NCBI RefSeq assembly: GCF_001017575.1
Contig: NZ_CP011372.1
Coordinates: 930,001-994,000 of the forward strand
DNA: 64,000 nucleotides
Reading direction: 5' to 3'
Source: Campylobacter lari
Lineage (GTDB): Bacteria; Campylobacterota; Campylobacteria; Campylobacterales; Campylobacteraceae
The number at the start of each line of letters is the position of its first letter. The stretch's first letter is position 1. Shown here one piece after another: positions 11,033 to 20,460 of this stretch. The notes below the pieces were generated by a model. It saw only the letters and a list, made by a program, of their open reading frames with translations, was not told the DNA's origin and searched no databases. The position numbers and the translations under genes are program-made.

Positions 11033-11427
11033 TATTTTGTTTGTTTAATAAAAGCTGAAATCTTTTCAGATTGAAAATAATTAGGATATTTACTTGTATC
11101 TAAAATCACTTGCACTAAAGAATTATTATCATAATTCATCACAACAGGTGCTAAAAAATTCACAGTAGATTCTTCTAATGGCTCATTAATAGCCACTATA
11201 ACAAATACACCAAAATTAGTTTGTTCATTTAAAGCTAATAATTCTTGATAATAATCAGGTACTTCAAAATCATAATCAGGACGGATCATATAAGGATCAA
11301 TCATTACAAAAGAAAAATCTTTGCCATCAAGGCTTTTAAGTCTATAAAAAACCTCATCTATTTTGTAAAAGTTCATATTTTTGGTATCTTCAAACCCCAA
11401 AATAGGACATTTAACTTCTAAGTTCAT
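11032..11427 (-). CDS. fliW: Flagellar assembly factor FliW
   Basis: Binds the translational repressor CsrA and flagellin, coupling flagellin synthesis to export. 131 residues; the beginning [20 protein letters not shown] and the central [19 protein letters not shown] are the conserved FliW segments. First gene of the minus-strand cluster fliW-proC-ctsT-pseudopilins. A near-consensus sigma-54 promoter sits at 11470-11487, about 45 bp upstream, which fits a flagellar gene class controlled by RpoN. The ribosome site (AGGAGGC) is strong. Confidence 0.92.
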   Translation of the reverse strand: MNLEVKCPILGFEDTKNMNFYKIDEVFYRLKSLDGKDFSFVMIDPYMIRPDYDFEVPDYYQELLALNEQTNFGVFVIVAINEPLEESTVNFLAPVVMNYDNNSLVQVILDTSKYPNYFQSEKISAFIKQTK

Positions 11428-11469
11428 TTTGCCTCCTAAAATCTATTGACTAAGAAATTACAACTCATA

Positions 11470-11487
11470 AAGCAATTTTAGTTCCAA
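11470..11487 (-). promoter_or_regulatory. Sigma-54 (RpoN) promoter upstream of fliW
   Basis: On the minus strand the sequence is TTGGAACTAAAATTGCTT: the -24 GG and -12 GC are separated by exactly 10 bp, as required for sigma-54, and the flanks match the Campylobacter consensus. The predicted start site is about 30 bp before the fliW ATG. It is intergenic and correctly oriented. Confidence 0.8.
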
Positions 11488-11566
11488 CTTTTTCAATTGT
11501 GCTAATTAAAACTTTTTGATTATAATTTTAATTTAAAAATTAACATTTTCATAAACATAAAAACAC

Positions 11567-11572
11567 TATAAT
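11567..11572 (+). promoter_or_regulatory. Candidate -10 box for bamD-lon
   Basis: TATAAT 32 bp before the bamD ATG in an AT-rich intergenic stretch. Another TATAAT occurs at 11521-11526, so the true one is not decided by sequence. Confidence 0.4.
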
Positions 11573-11603
11573 TATAAACTATATAAATTTATAAGGTAAC
11601 ATC

Positions 11604-12260
11604 ATGAAAAAACTTTTTATTTTTTCACTTATTATTGCAGGTTTATTTTTAGGAGCATGCAGCTCAAAAAAGGCTGAAGATTTATATAATCTAAGTTCAA
11701 TGGAATGGTATCAACAAATTATAAAAGATTTACAAGAAAAAAATCTTGAAGCAGCTGATAAACATTATACCTCAATGGCAGCTGAGCATATTGCTGATCC
11801 ATTATTAGAACAAACTTTACTTATATTAGCTCAAGCTCACATTAGTGAAGAAGAATACGAAATGGCAAATTTTTATCTTGATGAATATTTAAACAAATTT
11901 GGTGACTCAAAAAATGTAGCTTATATAAGATATTTAAAAATCAAAGCCAAATTTGACTCTTTTGCTGTACCAAATCGCAACCAAGCACTAATGCTAAAAA
12001 CAATAGAAGAAATCAATGAATATAATCAAAATTACCCTAATGTGCAATATAATGATTTAATTGATACCATGCTTACTAAATTTAATCTTGCAGTTTTTTA
12101 CCTTGATACAAGCATAGCAGAGTTATACGAGAAAAAAAATAGAGAGCAAAGCTATGAGATTTATAAGCAAAAAATAGAAAATTCCGATTTTAATAAAATC
12201 GATATGATTAAACCAGAACTTCCATGGTATAGAAAAATATTTGAAGAAGGTATAATGTAA
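11604..12260 (+). CDS. bamD: Outer membrane assembly lipoprotein BamD
   Basis: Component of the BAM complex that inserts beta-barrel proteins in the outer membrane. 218 residues with an N-terminal lipoprotein signal ([17 protein letters not shown]; lipobox LGAC) and tetratricopeptide-like helices afterwards ([32 protein letters not shown] region), ending near [12 protein letters not shown]. Length and order of helices fit BamD (YfiO). Its stop overlaps the lon start (TAATG). The product would be needed to assemble the autotransporter encoded at 37075. Confidence 0.88.
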   Translation: MKKLFIFSLIIAGLFLGACSSKKAEDLYNLSSMEWYQQIIKDLQEKNLEAADKHYTSMAAEHIADPLLEQTLLILAQAHISEEEYEMANFYLDEYLNKFGDSKNVAYIRYLKIKAKFDSFAVPNRNQALMLKTIEEINEYNQNYPNVQYNDLIDTMLTKFNLAVFYLDTSIAELYEKKNREQSYEIYKQKIENSDFNKIDMIKPELPWYRKIFEEGIM

Positions 12261-14638
12261 TGAAATTAGAAAATACTCAAAACTATCCAACAAAACTTCC
12301 TGTTCTTGTAGAAGATGAGCTTTTTTTATACCCTTTTATGATAACACCAATTTTTTTAAATGACATGCAAAATATCAAAGCCTTAGATACTGCTTTACAA
12401 AATGAAAGTATGATTTTTGTAGCACCATCAAAAATTGAAGGTGGGCGTGGTTTTGATGATATTTATGATTGTGGTGTTATTGGAACTATTATGAGAAAAG
12501 TTCCACTACCTGATGGTAGAATTAAAATTTTATTTCAAGGCTATGCTAAAGCTAAGATTCTTGAGAAGATCTCAGATGATCCTTTATTTGCGTTAGTTGA
12601 TTTAATTCATCAAGAGCCACTATGCAACACAAAAAAAGAAGCAATCATCGAAGTGGTAAGAGAAAAAGCCAAAGCTTTATCTACTGTGAGCCACTATTTT
12701 CCGCCTGATCTTTTAAGAACCATAGAAGAAGATGTTGAACCTAGTAGAATTTGCGATTTGATACTAAATTCTATCAAAATCAAAAAACAACAAGCATATG
12801 AATTTTTTATCGAAACTAATTTAGAAACCAAGCTTTTAAATTTAATTGATTATTTAGCTAAGGAAATCGAAGCAAATAAAATCCAAAAAGAAATCAAAAA
12901 CAAAGTTCATTCTAAAATAGATAAAGTCAATAAAGAATATTTCCTAAAAGAACAACTCAAGCAAATTCAAAGAGAGCTTGGAAGTGATATACAAAAAGAA
13001 AGCGAAGTAGAAGAATACAATAAAAAACTAGAAAAGAAAAAAGATTTCATGTATGAAGAAGCTTACAAAGAAATCAAAAAACAAATTCAAAAATATGAAA
13101 GAATTCATCAAGATAACTCAGAAGCCTCTATGGTACAAACTTACATAGAAACAGTTTTAGATATACCTTTTGAACACTCTTCAAAGAAAAAACTTAATTT
13201 AAAAGATGTATCTTTGCAACTTAATAGTGATCATTATGCATTAGAAAAACCAAAAGAGCGTATTGAAGAATACTTTGCAGTTAAAGAACTTTTAGAAAAA
13301 CGTAAAATTAAAGATAGAGATGGTGCAAAAGTTATCTTGTGTTTAGTTGGACCTCCAGGTGTTGGTAAGACTTCTTTAGCAAATTCAGTTGCAAAAGCAC
13401 TAAAAAGGGAATTAGTACGCATAGCTTTAGGTGGTTTAGAAGATGTGAATGAATTAAGAGGGCATAGAAGAACCTATATAGGAGCTATGCCAGGACGCAT
13501 TATACAAGGACTTATAGAAGCTAAACAAAGTAATCCTGTTGTTGTACTTGATGAAATTGATAAATTAAGTCGCAACCATAGAGGAGATCCAAGTGCAGTT
13601 TTGCTTGAAATCTTAGATCCTGAACAAAATACTAAATTTAGAGATTATTATCTAAATTTCAATATCGATTTAAGTAAAATCATTTTCATAGCCACAGCAA
13701 ATGATGCAAGTTTAATCCCACCTGCCTTAAAAGATAGAATGGAATTTATAGAACTTAGCTCTTACACCCCTCAAGAAAAATTCCAAATAGCCAAAAATTA
13801 TCTCATACCTGATGAAATAAAAAAACATGGTCTTAAAGAAAAAGAAATTAACTTTGATGATGAAGCTATAGAATTAATAGTCAATGAATACACCAGAGAA
13901 TCAGGTGTAAGAAATTTAAGAAGAAAGATTGCTGAAGTTTGCAGAAAATGCGTTAAAAAACTTCTTTTAGAGAAAAATACCAAACACATTCAAATTAATA
14001 CTGAAAATTTAAAAGATTTTTTAAGTAAGAAAGTTTTTGAGATAGAAAAGCACGAAAAAGAAAATAAAATCGGTCAAGTAAATGGACTTGCATGGACTGC
14101 AGTAGGTGGAGATGTATTAAAAATAGAAGCTATTAAAATTAAAGGTAAAGGTGAATTAACTCTTACAGGAAGCTTAGGCGATGTGATGAAAGAATCAGCA
14201 AAAATTGCTCAAAGTCTTATTAAAAATTTAATTGATGAAAATCAAATTAAAACACCAAAAAATCTTTCTTATAAAGAAGATGAAAGCATTTACAACCAAT
14301 ATAATCTTCACATTCATGTTCCAGATGGCGCAACACCAAAAGATGGACCAAGCGCAGGTATAACAATCACCACAGCCATTGCATCTATTTTTAGTGACAA
14401 AAAAGTAAGATCTGATGTTGCGATGACAGGAGAGATTGACCTAATGGGTAATGTTTTACCAATAGGTGGCTTAAAGGAAAAATTAATTGCTGCTTATAAA
14501 GCTGATATTAAAACAGCAATCATCCCACATAAAAACTACGAAAGAGATTTAAAAGATATCCCAGAAGAAGTAGTAAAAAATATGAAAATAATCGGGGTAA
14601 AAACTTTAAATGAGGTGCTAAAAATAGCTCTTGCTTAA
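12260..14638 (+). CDS. lon: ATP-dependent protease La
   Basis: Cytoplasmic AAA+ serine protease degrading misfolded and regulatory proteins. 792 residues: N-terminal substrate-recognition domain (1-~220), coiled-coil, AAA+ domain with Walker [10 protein letters not shown] (~363-371) and Walker [10 protein letters not shown], and a C-terminal protease domain with the catalytic Ser in [10 protein letters not shown] (~695) and Lys in [10 protein letters not shown] (~737). All catalytic features are intact. Overlaps bamD by one base. A perfect 13-bp hairpin terminator follows immediately. Confidence 0.98.
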   Translation: MKLENTQNYPTKLPVLVEDELFLYPFMITPIFLNDMQNIKALDTALQNESMIFVAPSKIEGGRGFDDIYDCGVIGTIMRKVPLPDGRIKILFQGYAKAKILEKISDDPLFALVDLIHQEPLCNTKKEAIIEVVREKAKALSTVSHYFPPDLLRTIEEDVEPSRICDLILNSIKIKKQQAYEFFIETNLETKLLNLIDYLAKEIEANKIQKEIKNKVHSKIDKVNKEYFLKEQLKQIQRELGSDIQKESEVEEYNKKLEKKKDFMYEEAYKEIKKQIQKYERIHQDNSEASMVQTYIETVLDIPFEHSSKKKLNLKDVSLQLNSDHYALEKPKERIEEYFAVKELLEKRKIKDRDGAKVILCLVGPPGVGKTSLANSVAKALKRELVRIALGGLEDVNELRGHRRTYIGAMPGRIIQGLIEAKQSNPVVVLDEIDKLSRNHRGDPSAVLLEILDPEQNTKFRDYYLNFNIDLSKIIFIATANDASLIPPALKDRMEFIELSSYTPQEKFQIAKNYLIPDEIKKHGLKEKEINFDDEAIELIVNEYTRESGVRNLRRKIAEVCRKCVKKLLLEKNTKHIQINTENLKDFLSKKVFEIEKHEKENKIGQVNGLAWTAVGGDVLKIEAIKIKGKGELTLTGSLGDVMKESAKIAQSLIKNLIDENQIKTPKNLSYKEDESIYNQYNLHIHVPDGATPKDGPSAGITITTAIASIFSDKKVRSDVAMTGEIDLMGNVLPIGGLKEKLIAAYKADIKTAIIPHKNYERDLKDIPEEVVKNMKIIGVKTLNEVLKIALA

Positions 14639-14667
14639 AAACTAGAAGCTTATCAAGCTTCTAGTTT
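14639..14667. terminator. Bidirectional terminator between lon and the chemoreceptor gene
   Basis: AAACTAGAAGCTT-type stem: bases 14639-14651 pair perfectly with 14655-14667 around a 3-nt loop (13 bp). It sits between convergent genes and contains the chemoreceptor stop codon. Flanking A and T runs serve both strands. Confidence 0.8.
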
Positions 14668-16026
14668 ATCCATAATTAATTTACTATCTTTTTCCAACTC
14701 TCTTATATCACTAATGATTGAATCATAATCTTCTTTTGATATATTTTCTTTTTTAGCTACTTCTATAGCTTTATTTGCAGAATTTTGTATTTTTTCACTT
14801 TTAGAGTCCATTTCACTTTGAGAAATTAAAGGACAGAAAATACTTTTTGCATCTTCATCCTTACATAAAGTAGAAATAGGATCTAAATTTTGCAGTTTTT
14901 CTTGAGAACCATTAAGTGTTAAATACACATCAGATTTATACAAAATATGATCTATTTTCATAGCTGATAAAGTTAAATCAGAAGCAAAATTAACAAATTC
15001 TTTTCCTAAATGAGAACTTTTATCTTCTAATTCTCTAAATGCTTCACTAAAATCAGCAATTTTACTATTAGAAGAATTTGCAATATCAAATACCTTTTCA
15101 CTATTTTCTTGTATTGAGCTAATTTCTTGATTCATCACTTGAATTGCTAAAGTAATCTCACCTGTTGCTTTTTGAGTTTTTTCAGCAAGTTGTCTTACTT
15201 CATCCGCAACCACAGCAAAGCCTCTTCCATGTTCTCCTGCACGAGCAGCCTCAATAGCTGCATTTAAAGCAAGTAAATTCGTTTGGTCTGCTATATCTCT
15301 AATAACTTCTACAATTGCATTAATGCTTTGAGCATTTGAAGCAAAAGTATCAACAGCATTTTTGCTTTCATCAGCCACTTGCATCATAGAAGAAATCGAA
15401 TCTTGTAAATTACCCACTTCTAAGCCATTCTTTTGAGCGGTATCTGATATTATCTTGATATCACCAAAAACTTCCCTCATTAATTTAATAATACTATTCA
15501 AAGCGGAAGATAAATCATTTAAATTTTTGTTTTGACTATTCAAACTCAAATCCATCAATTCTCTTGATAAAGCATTTTTAAAAACAGATTTTCCTGTTTT
15601 TTCAATATCATCCAAAGCTTTATTGATAAAATTAATATTATGAACAAAAATTCCTTTTAATCCTTCAGGAATAGCCCTTCTAAAATACTCACCCTTTTGA
15701 GAACAAGCGATAGAAGTGTTAATTTCTCTCAAATATGCTTCTAAACCATCTATAGTATTATTAAGATTATCAGCAATTTCTTTTAGTTTTTTGTTGCTAT
15801 ATTTAATATATACAATTCTTGAATCAAAATTACCATTTTTTAATTCTCTACTAAGATCTAAGATTTTATCACTAAATTGATCTTCTCTTTTTAAAAGAAT
15901 AAAAGTAAAAACAAACAATAAAAATAAAGACAAAGAAAATCCAAAAGAAATAAAATCCATAAAATATATAGAATTGATACAAGATAAAATACTCAGACCA
16001 ATACCAACTAATACAATATTTTTCAT
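14653..16026 (-). CDS. cetA: Methyl-accepting chemotaxis protein, CetA-like energy-taxis transducer
   Basis: About 457 residues. Two closely spaced N-terminal hydrophobic segments (residues ~3-50) leave no room for a periplasmic sensor, so sensing must come from partners. A HAMP-like stretch follows, then the cytoplasmic signalling domain with the conserved tip [20 protein letters not shown] and [16 protein letters not shown]. This matches C. jejuni CetA, which signals through PAS-FAD partner proteins, here encoded directly upstream. I chose ATG 16024-16026 (AAGGAT at good spacing) over TTG one codon earlier. After the tip, residues near [13 protein letters not shown] resemble a degenerate zinc-binding CZB segment. 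Confidence 0.82.
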   Translation of the reverse strand: MKNIVLVGIGLSILSCINSIYFMDFISFGFSLSLFLLFVFTFILLKREDQFSDKILDLSRELKNGNFDSRIVYIKYSNKKLKEIADNLNNTIDGLEAYLREINTSIACSQKGEYFRRAIPEGLKGIFVHNINFINKALDDIEKTGKSVFKNALSRELMDLSLNSQNKNLNDLSSALNSIIKLMREVFGDIKIISDTAQKNGLEVGNLQDSISSMMQVADESKNAVDTFASNAQSINAIVEVIRDIADQTNLLALNAAIEAARAGEHGRGFAVVADEVRQLAEKTQKATGEITLAIQVMNQEISSIQENSEKVFDIANSSNSKIADFSEAFRELEDKSSHLGKEFVNFASDLTLSAMKIDHILYKSDVYLTLNGSQEKLQNLDPISTLCKDEDAKSIFCPLISQSEMDSKSEKIQNSANKAIEVAKKENISKEDYDSIISDIRELEKDSKLIMDKLEA

Positions 16027-16036
16027 CAATATCCTT

Positions 16037-16528
16037 TCATTTTTGAATTTGCATTATTAATTCATTGTAGCTCATTCCATAGGATTTTACCACAGCATTT
16101 AATTCTTCAAGCCCTGCTTTTATACCACCTTCCTTTTCTTTTCTTATAAGAACTTTATAAATTTCTTCTATTATTTTTACAGCTTCTGCCTTGGGTTTTC
16201 TTCTTACTGAGTAGTAATTTAAAATATTTTCACTAGTATCACAAGAAGCTGTAACATTAGCAAAAACCCAATAATAATCATTAAATTTAGTTTTATTTTT
16301 TACAAAAGCAAAAACCTCTTTTTTTAATTGGATATTATCCCATAAGTATTTAAAAACCGTTCTTGGCATATCAGGATGACGCATAATACTGTGAGGTTTA
16401 TATAAGATTTCATCAATTTCATAATCAGAATATTTCAAAAAATCCTCATTGGCATAGATAATTTCACCTTTTAAATTTGTTTTTGATGTTATTAAGACAT
16501 CCGAGGTTAAAAATTTTTCCAACGACAC
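16037..16528 (-). CDS. PAS-domain energy-taxis sensor (CetB-type)
   Basis: 163-residue cytoplasmic protein made almost wholly of one PAS domain of the Aer/CetB kind, which binds FAD. Conserved parts: [40 protein letters not shown] and the YYSVRRKPK end, followed by a helical C-terminus. Start is GTG 16526-16528 with AGGAG seven bases upstream. It is closely similar to the neighbour at 16613-17104 and lies 10 bp before the chemoreceptor gene, so these three likely form one receptor complex. Which of the two PAS proteins corresponds to C. jejuni CetB is not resolved. Confidence 0.85.
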   Translation of the reverse strand: MSLEKFLTSDVLITSKTNLKGEIIYANEDFLKYSDYEIDEILYKPHSIMRHPDMPRTVFKYLWDNIQLKKEVFAFVKNKTKFNDYYWVFANVTASCDTSENILNYYSVRRKPKAEAVKIIEEIYKVLIRKEKEGGIKAGLEELNAVVKSYGMSYNELIMQIQK

Positions 16529-16612
16529 AGTTTGACTCCTTAATTTAAAAATTAAAAAGAGTAATATTATCTTATTTAATAATAATATTTTTTAAATATA
16601 AATTTTTAATTT

Positions 16613-17104
16613 TCATTTTTGAAGCTCTAAAATTAGTTGGTTATAACTCATACCATAGGAATTAACTATTCTAATAAGCTCTTCCACGCCTGCTTTTATA
16701 CCACCACTCTTTTCTGCTTCTAAAAGAATTTTATAAACTTGTTCTATAGTTGGTATAGCTTCTCTTTTAGGTTTTCTTCTTACTGAATAATAATTTATAA
16801 TATTTCCTTGCTCATCAAATGAGGCTGTAACATTAGTAAAAACCCAATAATAATCATTTTGTTTAGTTTTATTTTTTACAAAAGCAAAAATTTCTTTTCC
16901 ATCTTGTATATAATCCCACAAACATTTAAAAACCGTTCTTGGCATATCAGGATGACGCACGATATTGTGAGGCTTATATAAAATTTCTTCCATTTTATAA
17001 CCTGCGTATTTTAAAAAATCATCATTAGCATAGATAATATCCCCTTTTAAATCTGTCTTAGAGGTTATTAGTGTATCTGGTTCTAAAATTTTTTCTTGCG
17101 ACAT
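16613..17104 (-). CDS. PAS-domain energy-taxis sensor (CetB/CetC-type paralogue)
   Basis: 163 residues, same layout and length as the downstream paralogue: [40 protein letters not shown] and [12 protein letters not shown]. Strong AAGGA precedes ATG. It likely binds FAD and reports redox state to the CetA-like receptor. The 84-bp, almost pure A/T spacer to the next gene could hold a separate promoter. Two adjacent copies suggest a tandem duplication, with divergence concentrated in the C-terminal third. Confidence 0.85.
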   Translation of the reverse strand: MSQEKILEPDTLITSKTDLKGDIIYANDDFLKYAGYKMEEILYKPHNIVRHPDMPRTVFKCLWDYIQDGKEIFAFVKNKTKQNDYYWVFTNVTASFDEQGNIINYYSVRRKPKREAIPTIEQVYKILLEAEKSGGIKAGVEELIRIVNSYGMSYNQLILELQK

Positions 17105-17148
17105 TGCCTTCCTTGTTGTTTTATTTATAAAATATTATATTTTATTTA

Positions 17149-18360
17149 TTATAAAATTTCATTAAAATTAAAACCTTTGTCATAAAGTATTTTTCTAACT
17201 AATTCTTGATGTTCCTTACCTTTAGTTTCTAGAGTGATTGAAATCATTGCATCACCATAGTCAAGCTTAGTTGAAAATCTATCATAATCAATTTTAACTA
17301 TGTTAGCTTGAGCTTCTTTGATCGCATCACTCAAAGTACTCAAAGCCCCTGGTTTATCAACTAAAGTAACATTAATAAGCATTTTTCTAAAAGCTTTAAA
17401 CAAGCCTTTCTCTATAATGATATTTAACATTTGCACATCAATGTTTCCACCACTTAAAATCACGCCAATTTTTTTATGATTTTTTAAATCTATTTTTTTA
17501 TGTAAAAGTGCGGCAACTGCTGATGCTCCTGCTCCTTCAACTGTTATTTTGTGCTTTTCAAGCAAATACAATACTGCATTAGCTATTTCTTCATCATCAA
17601 CTTGAATAAAATCATCAACACATTCAAGAATAATGTCAAAATTGATTTTATTCACATCACGTACTGCTATACCATCAGCTATAGTTCTAACAGCTTTTGA
17701 ATTGATTATTTTTTTACTTTTAAAACTCTCATACATAGCAGGAGCTCCCTTAGCACTCACTCCAATGACTTTTATAGCAGGATTAATTTGCTTAGCAGCA
17801 CTTGCCACTCCACTAATCAAACCTCCTCCACCAACTGGAGCCAAAATCATATCTAAATCACTTATTTCATCAAGCATTTCAAGCATTAAAGTGCCCTGCC
17901 CTGCTATAATACTTTCATTTTCAAAAGGATGAATGAAATTTAAATGATGTTCTTTAGCATAATTTAGTGCATAAGCATAAGCCTCGTCAAAATTATCCCC
18001 TTTTAAAATCACTTTTGCACCTAAATTTTTAGTCGCACTTACTTTTAGCAAAGGCGTAGCTTCAGGCATAACAATCACAGCTTCTATACCAAATTTTTTA
18101 GCACTAATTGCTACTCCTTGCGCGTGATTTCCTGCGCTTGCAGCTATTACACCTGCTTGTTTTTGTTCTTTAGTTAAATTAGCTATTGTGTTATAAGCTC
18201 CTCTGATTTTATAAGCACCTGTTTTTTGCAAATTTTCACATTTTAAAAAAACATCAGTTTCTAAAAACTCACTCAAAAAAGAAGAATGCACAAAAGGGGT
18301 TTTTAATACAAAATCTGCGATTTTTTGTTTTGCTTGATAAATTTTATTTAATTCAACCAT
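17149..18360 (-). CDS. ilvA: Threonine ammonia-lyase (threonine deaminase)
   Basis: PLP enzyme making 2-oxobutanoate from threonine, first step to isoleucine. The PLP lysine is in GAYKIRGAYN (~residue 47-56), the Gly-rich phosphate loop is APVGGGGLISG and a Ser-type VILSGGN follows. The C-terminal ~75 residues (MLINVTLVDKPGALSTLSDA) form one ACT domain rather than the two ACT-like domains of E. coli IlvA; 403 residues resembles the short ilvA/tdcB type. Biosynthetic role is presumed since ilvC is present. Follows the CoA-binding gene after 2 bp. Confidence 0.9.
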   Translation of the reverse strand: MVELNKIYQAKQKIADFVLKTPFVHSSFLSEFLETDVFLKCENLQKTGAYKIRGAYNTIANLTKEQKQAGVIAASAGNHAQGVAISAKKFGIEAVIVMPEATPLLKVSATKNLGAKVILKGDNFDEAYAYALNYAKEHHLNFIHPFENESIIAGQGTLMLEMLDEISDLDMILAPVGGGGLISGVASAAKQINPAIKVIGVSAKGAPAMYESFKSKKIINSKAVRTIADGIAVRDVNKINFDIILECVDDFIQVDDEEIANAVLYLLEKHKITVEGAGASAVAALLHKKIDLKNHKKIGVILSGGNIDVQMLNIIIEKGLFKAFRKMLINVTLVDKPGALSTLSDAIKEAQANIVKIDYDRFSTKLDYGDAMISITLETKGKEHQELVRKILYDKGFNFNEIL

Positions 18361-18362
18361 GA

Positions 18363-18752
18363 TTATCCTTTTTGTAGTTCTATTTTAATGCAACAATCTT
18401 GAACACAATTTATACCATATTTTTTACATTTTTGCATTATTTCTTCATTGATAATGCCAAGTTGCATCCAAAAATTTTTAATCTTTTTACTCAAAAGATC
18501 TTCAAAAATTTCATTTGCAAAACTTGCTTTTCTAAACATTACAACCGTATCAACTTCAAAAGGGACTTCTTTTAAGTTTCTATAAACTCTTTCATTTAAA
18601 ATAAAATCTTCTTTAGGATAGATGGGATAAATTTTATAACCTAAGTCTTGTAAATATTTACTTACAAAATGAGAAGGTTTGTTTTGATTAGGGCTAAGTC
18701 CTATGATGGCTATATTTTTCATAGTACTTAGTATTTTATGACTATCACTCAA
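18363..18752 (-). CDS. CoA-binding domain protein (YccU family)
   Basis: 129 residues forming a single Rossmann-like CoA-binding fold: MKNIAIIGLSPNQNKPSHFVSKYL, GYKIYPIYP, VDTVVMFRK and FWMQLGI. Function of these small proteins is not established. Start is TTG 18750-18752 with AAGGA at good spacing; no ATG gives the full domain. The ribosome site and start codon fall in a perfect 9-bp hairpin (18750-18776). Three cysteines cluster at the C-terminal end (NCVQDCCIK). Confidence 0.8.
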   Translation of the reverse strand: MSDSHKILSTMKNIAIIGLSPNQNKPSHFVSKYLQDLGYKIYPIYPKEDFILNERVYRNLKEVPFEVDTVVMFRKASFANEIFEDLLSKKIKNFWMQLGIINEEIMQKCKKYGINCVQDCCIKIELQKG

Positions 18753-18776
18753 TGCTTTTTCCTTTTTAAAGCATTG
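18750..18776 (-). promoter_or_regulatory. Hairpin enclosing the ribosome-binding site and start codon of the CoA-binding gene
   Basis: On the minus strand CAATGCTTT (18776-18768) pairs with AAAGCATTG (18758-18750). The 9-nt loop holds AAAAAGGAA (ribosome site) and the TTG start lies in the 3' arm. It can act as a translation-limiting structure or as an intergenic terminator-like element after the MFS gene. Confidence 0.5.
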
Positions 18777-18790
18777 TATCTAAAATCAAA

Positions 18791-19963
18791 TTAATAAGAA
18801 GCTTTTTTTGCAACCAATAAACAATACAAAATCAAAGCCATTACAACTAATAAAGTGCAAAAAGCATAAACATTAGCAAACCCTATACTTGGCTCTATAA
18901 TCCCTAGCAAATAAGGACTAACTCCTATACCAAAATCTAAGGCTATAAAAAATGTAGAATTAGCCAAGCCCATTTTTTCTTTAGGTGCAAGTTTTATAGC
19001 TAAAGCTTGAGCACTTGAAGTAGCATTAGCATAACCTAACGCACAAAAAACTCCAGCTAAAATAATCATATAAAAATTTAATGCAAAAGCAAGCAAAAGC
19101 AAACATACTATAAAACTCAAAAAAGAAAAAATCATCACAATATTAGCACCATATTTATCAAACACTTTACCAGCAAGTGGTCTAAAAATCATAGAAAATC
19201 CAGCATATATTACAAAAAACATAGATCCAGCAAAAGCTAAATTTAAACTTTGGGTATAAGCACTCATATAAGCTATAATAGCACCAAAAGGACATGCAAG
19301 CAAAAAGGTTGCTAAGGCTAAATTTAAAACTGATTTTTCAAAATAATTATAAATACTAAATTTTCTTTTTATATGATGATGTTTTTTAAATCTTCTTACT
19401 TTTAAAAAAATAGATAAAACTAATGCAAAGACAATACTCAAACAAGCTATTAAAAAACTAAGCCAAAATTGATTGATAGAGTCAAGTTTTATAGCCAAAA
19501 AAGGTCCTAAAGCCGAAGTTAAAACAACGCTTGTGGCATAATATCCTATACCAACTCCTCTTTTATTGCTAGGTATTATCCTAGCAATAGCTGCCCCACA
19601 AGCACAAGAACAAATTCCATAACAAACCCCTGCTAAAAAGCGTATCAAAATTAAAAAATATACATTATAAAATTTCAAATACATTAAATTAATAAAAAGA
19701 TAAAACAAAAGCGAAAATACTATAACCTTTTTTATATTAACATCATCGATTATAGAACCAAAATAAAGTCTAGAAAGCAAAGCACCTATAACAAAAGCTC
19801 CCATGATAAGACCTGCGGTACTAGTTTGAAGATTTAAAACACCTAAAACATAATCTGTACTAGAAATAGTACTCATATAAAAAACAAGACAAATAGCAAA
19901 ATTTATCCCAAAAATACAGAAAAAATTTACATTAAATAAATTATATTTTTTACTTAGTCCCAT
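18791..19963 (-). CDS. Major facilitator superfamily transporter
   Basis: 390 residues with about twelve hydrophobic segments. The loop after helix 2 reads GALLSRLYFGSIIDD and the equivalent after helix 8 MIFRPLAGKVFDKYG, the MFS loop signatures. Substrate unknown; a drug or metabolite exporter is plausible because a MarR-type regulator is encoded 11 bp upstream in the same operon. AAAAGG precedes ATG. No partner membrane-fusion protein is encoded nearby. Confidence 0.82.
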   Translation of the reverse strand: MGLSKKYNLFNVNFFCIFGINFAICLVFYMSTISSTDYVLGVLNLQTSTAGLIMGAFVIGALLSRLYFGSIIDDVNIKKVIVFSLLFYLFINLMYLKFYNVYFLILIRFLAGVCYGICSCACGAAIARIIPSNKRGVGIGYYATSVVLTSALGPFLAIKLDSINQFWLSFLIACLSIVFALVLSIFLKVRRFKKHHHIKRKFSIYNYFEKSVLNLALATFLLACPFGAIIAYMSAYTQSLNLAFAGSMFFVIYAGFSMIFRPLAGKVFDKYGANIVMIFSFLSFIVCLLLLAFALNFYMIILAGVFCALGYANATSSAQALAIKLAPKEKMGLANSTFFIALDFGIGVSPYLLGIIEPSIGFANVYAFCTLLVVMALILYCLLVAKKASY

Positions 19964-19974
19964 GAAAAAACCTT

Positions 19975-20373
19975 TTAAATTTTCTCATTGATATAATCAA
20001 GTAATTTTAAAAGTCTTTCTTGATCTTTTACATCTAAGATATCTAAAATCTTTCTTTCATATTTTCTTATATAGGCATTTGCATCTAAAAAAATTTCTTT
20101 ACCTTTAGCACTTAAAGTAATGATTTTTTCCCTTTTATCATCTGCTTTTAAAAACTCTATATATTCAAGTTTTGCTAATTTAGAAACAACTCTAGAAAGT
20201 ATAGCTTTATCCATCTGATAAAACTCACATATTGGAGCTAAAGTGCTACAATCATGCTGATTTAAATATACAAAAACCCTCCAATCACTTGATTTTAGTC
20301 CAAAGGGTTTTAAAATTTCATTGACTTGATAGAGTATTTTTCTATTTGTATAAGTAATTTTTTGAAATAAAAT
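19975..20373 (-). CDS. MarR-family transcriptional regulator with apparent ATT start
   Basis: The reading frame is open from a stop at 20401-20403 to 19975, and the MarR fold needs most of it: residues read NRKILYQVNEILKPFG, SSDWRVFVYLNQHD, the recognition helix MDKAILSRVVSKLAKLEY, the beta-wing KADDKREKIITLSAKG and a C-terminal dimer helix. The first ATG (20212-20214) would remove half the protein. No ATG, GTG or TTG lies upstream in frame; ATT 20371-20373 has AAAGGA six bases before it and gives 132 residues, a usual MarR length. Operon with the MFS gene; a palindrome at 20397-20409 is a candidate operator. Confidence 0.7.
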   Translation of the reverse strand: MLFQKITYTNRKILYQVNEILKPFGLKSSDWRVFVYLNQHDCSTLAPICEFYQMDKAILSRVVSKLAKLEYIEFLKADDKREKIITLSAKGKEIFLDANAYIRKYERKILDILDVKDQERLLKLLDYINEKI

Positions 20374-20396
20374 AAGAAATCCTTTATAAAAATTAA

Positions 20397-20409
20397 TTGA
20401 TTAAATCAA
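20397..20409. promoter_or_regulatory. Candidate MarR operator (TTGAT-TAA-ATCAA palindrome)
   Basis: A perfect 5+5 palindrome with 3-bp centre lies about 25 bp before the marR translation start and just after -10-like TATTATAAAA on the minus strand. This is where an autorepressor would bind. Binding is not shown by sequence alone. Confidence 0.5.
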
Positions 20410-20425
20410 CTATTTTTATAATAAC

Positions 20426-20460
20426 AAAGCTTGTATAAATTCTAACTTATACTAAGCTTT
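20426..20460 (-). terminator. Imperfect hairpin at the end of trmA
   Basis: Bases 20426-20438 (AAAGCTTGTATAA) pair with 20448-20460 (TTATACTAAGCTT) with one bulged T. The trmA stop codon (20452-20454) lies in the stem. It separates trmA from the marR promoter; the downstream U-run is weak. Confidence 0.5.

Noticed and set aside
16529..16612. Small gene between the two PAS genes
   Set aside because: 84 bp of nearly pure A/T, no frame with a ribosome site beyond the next start.
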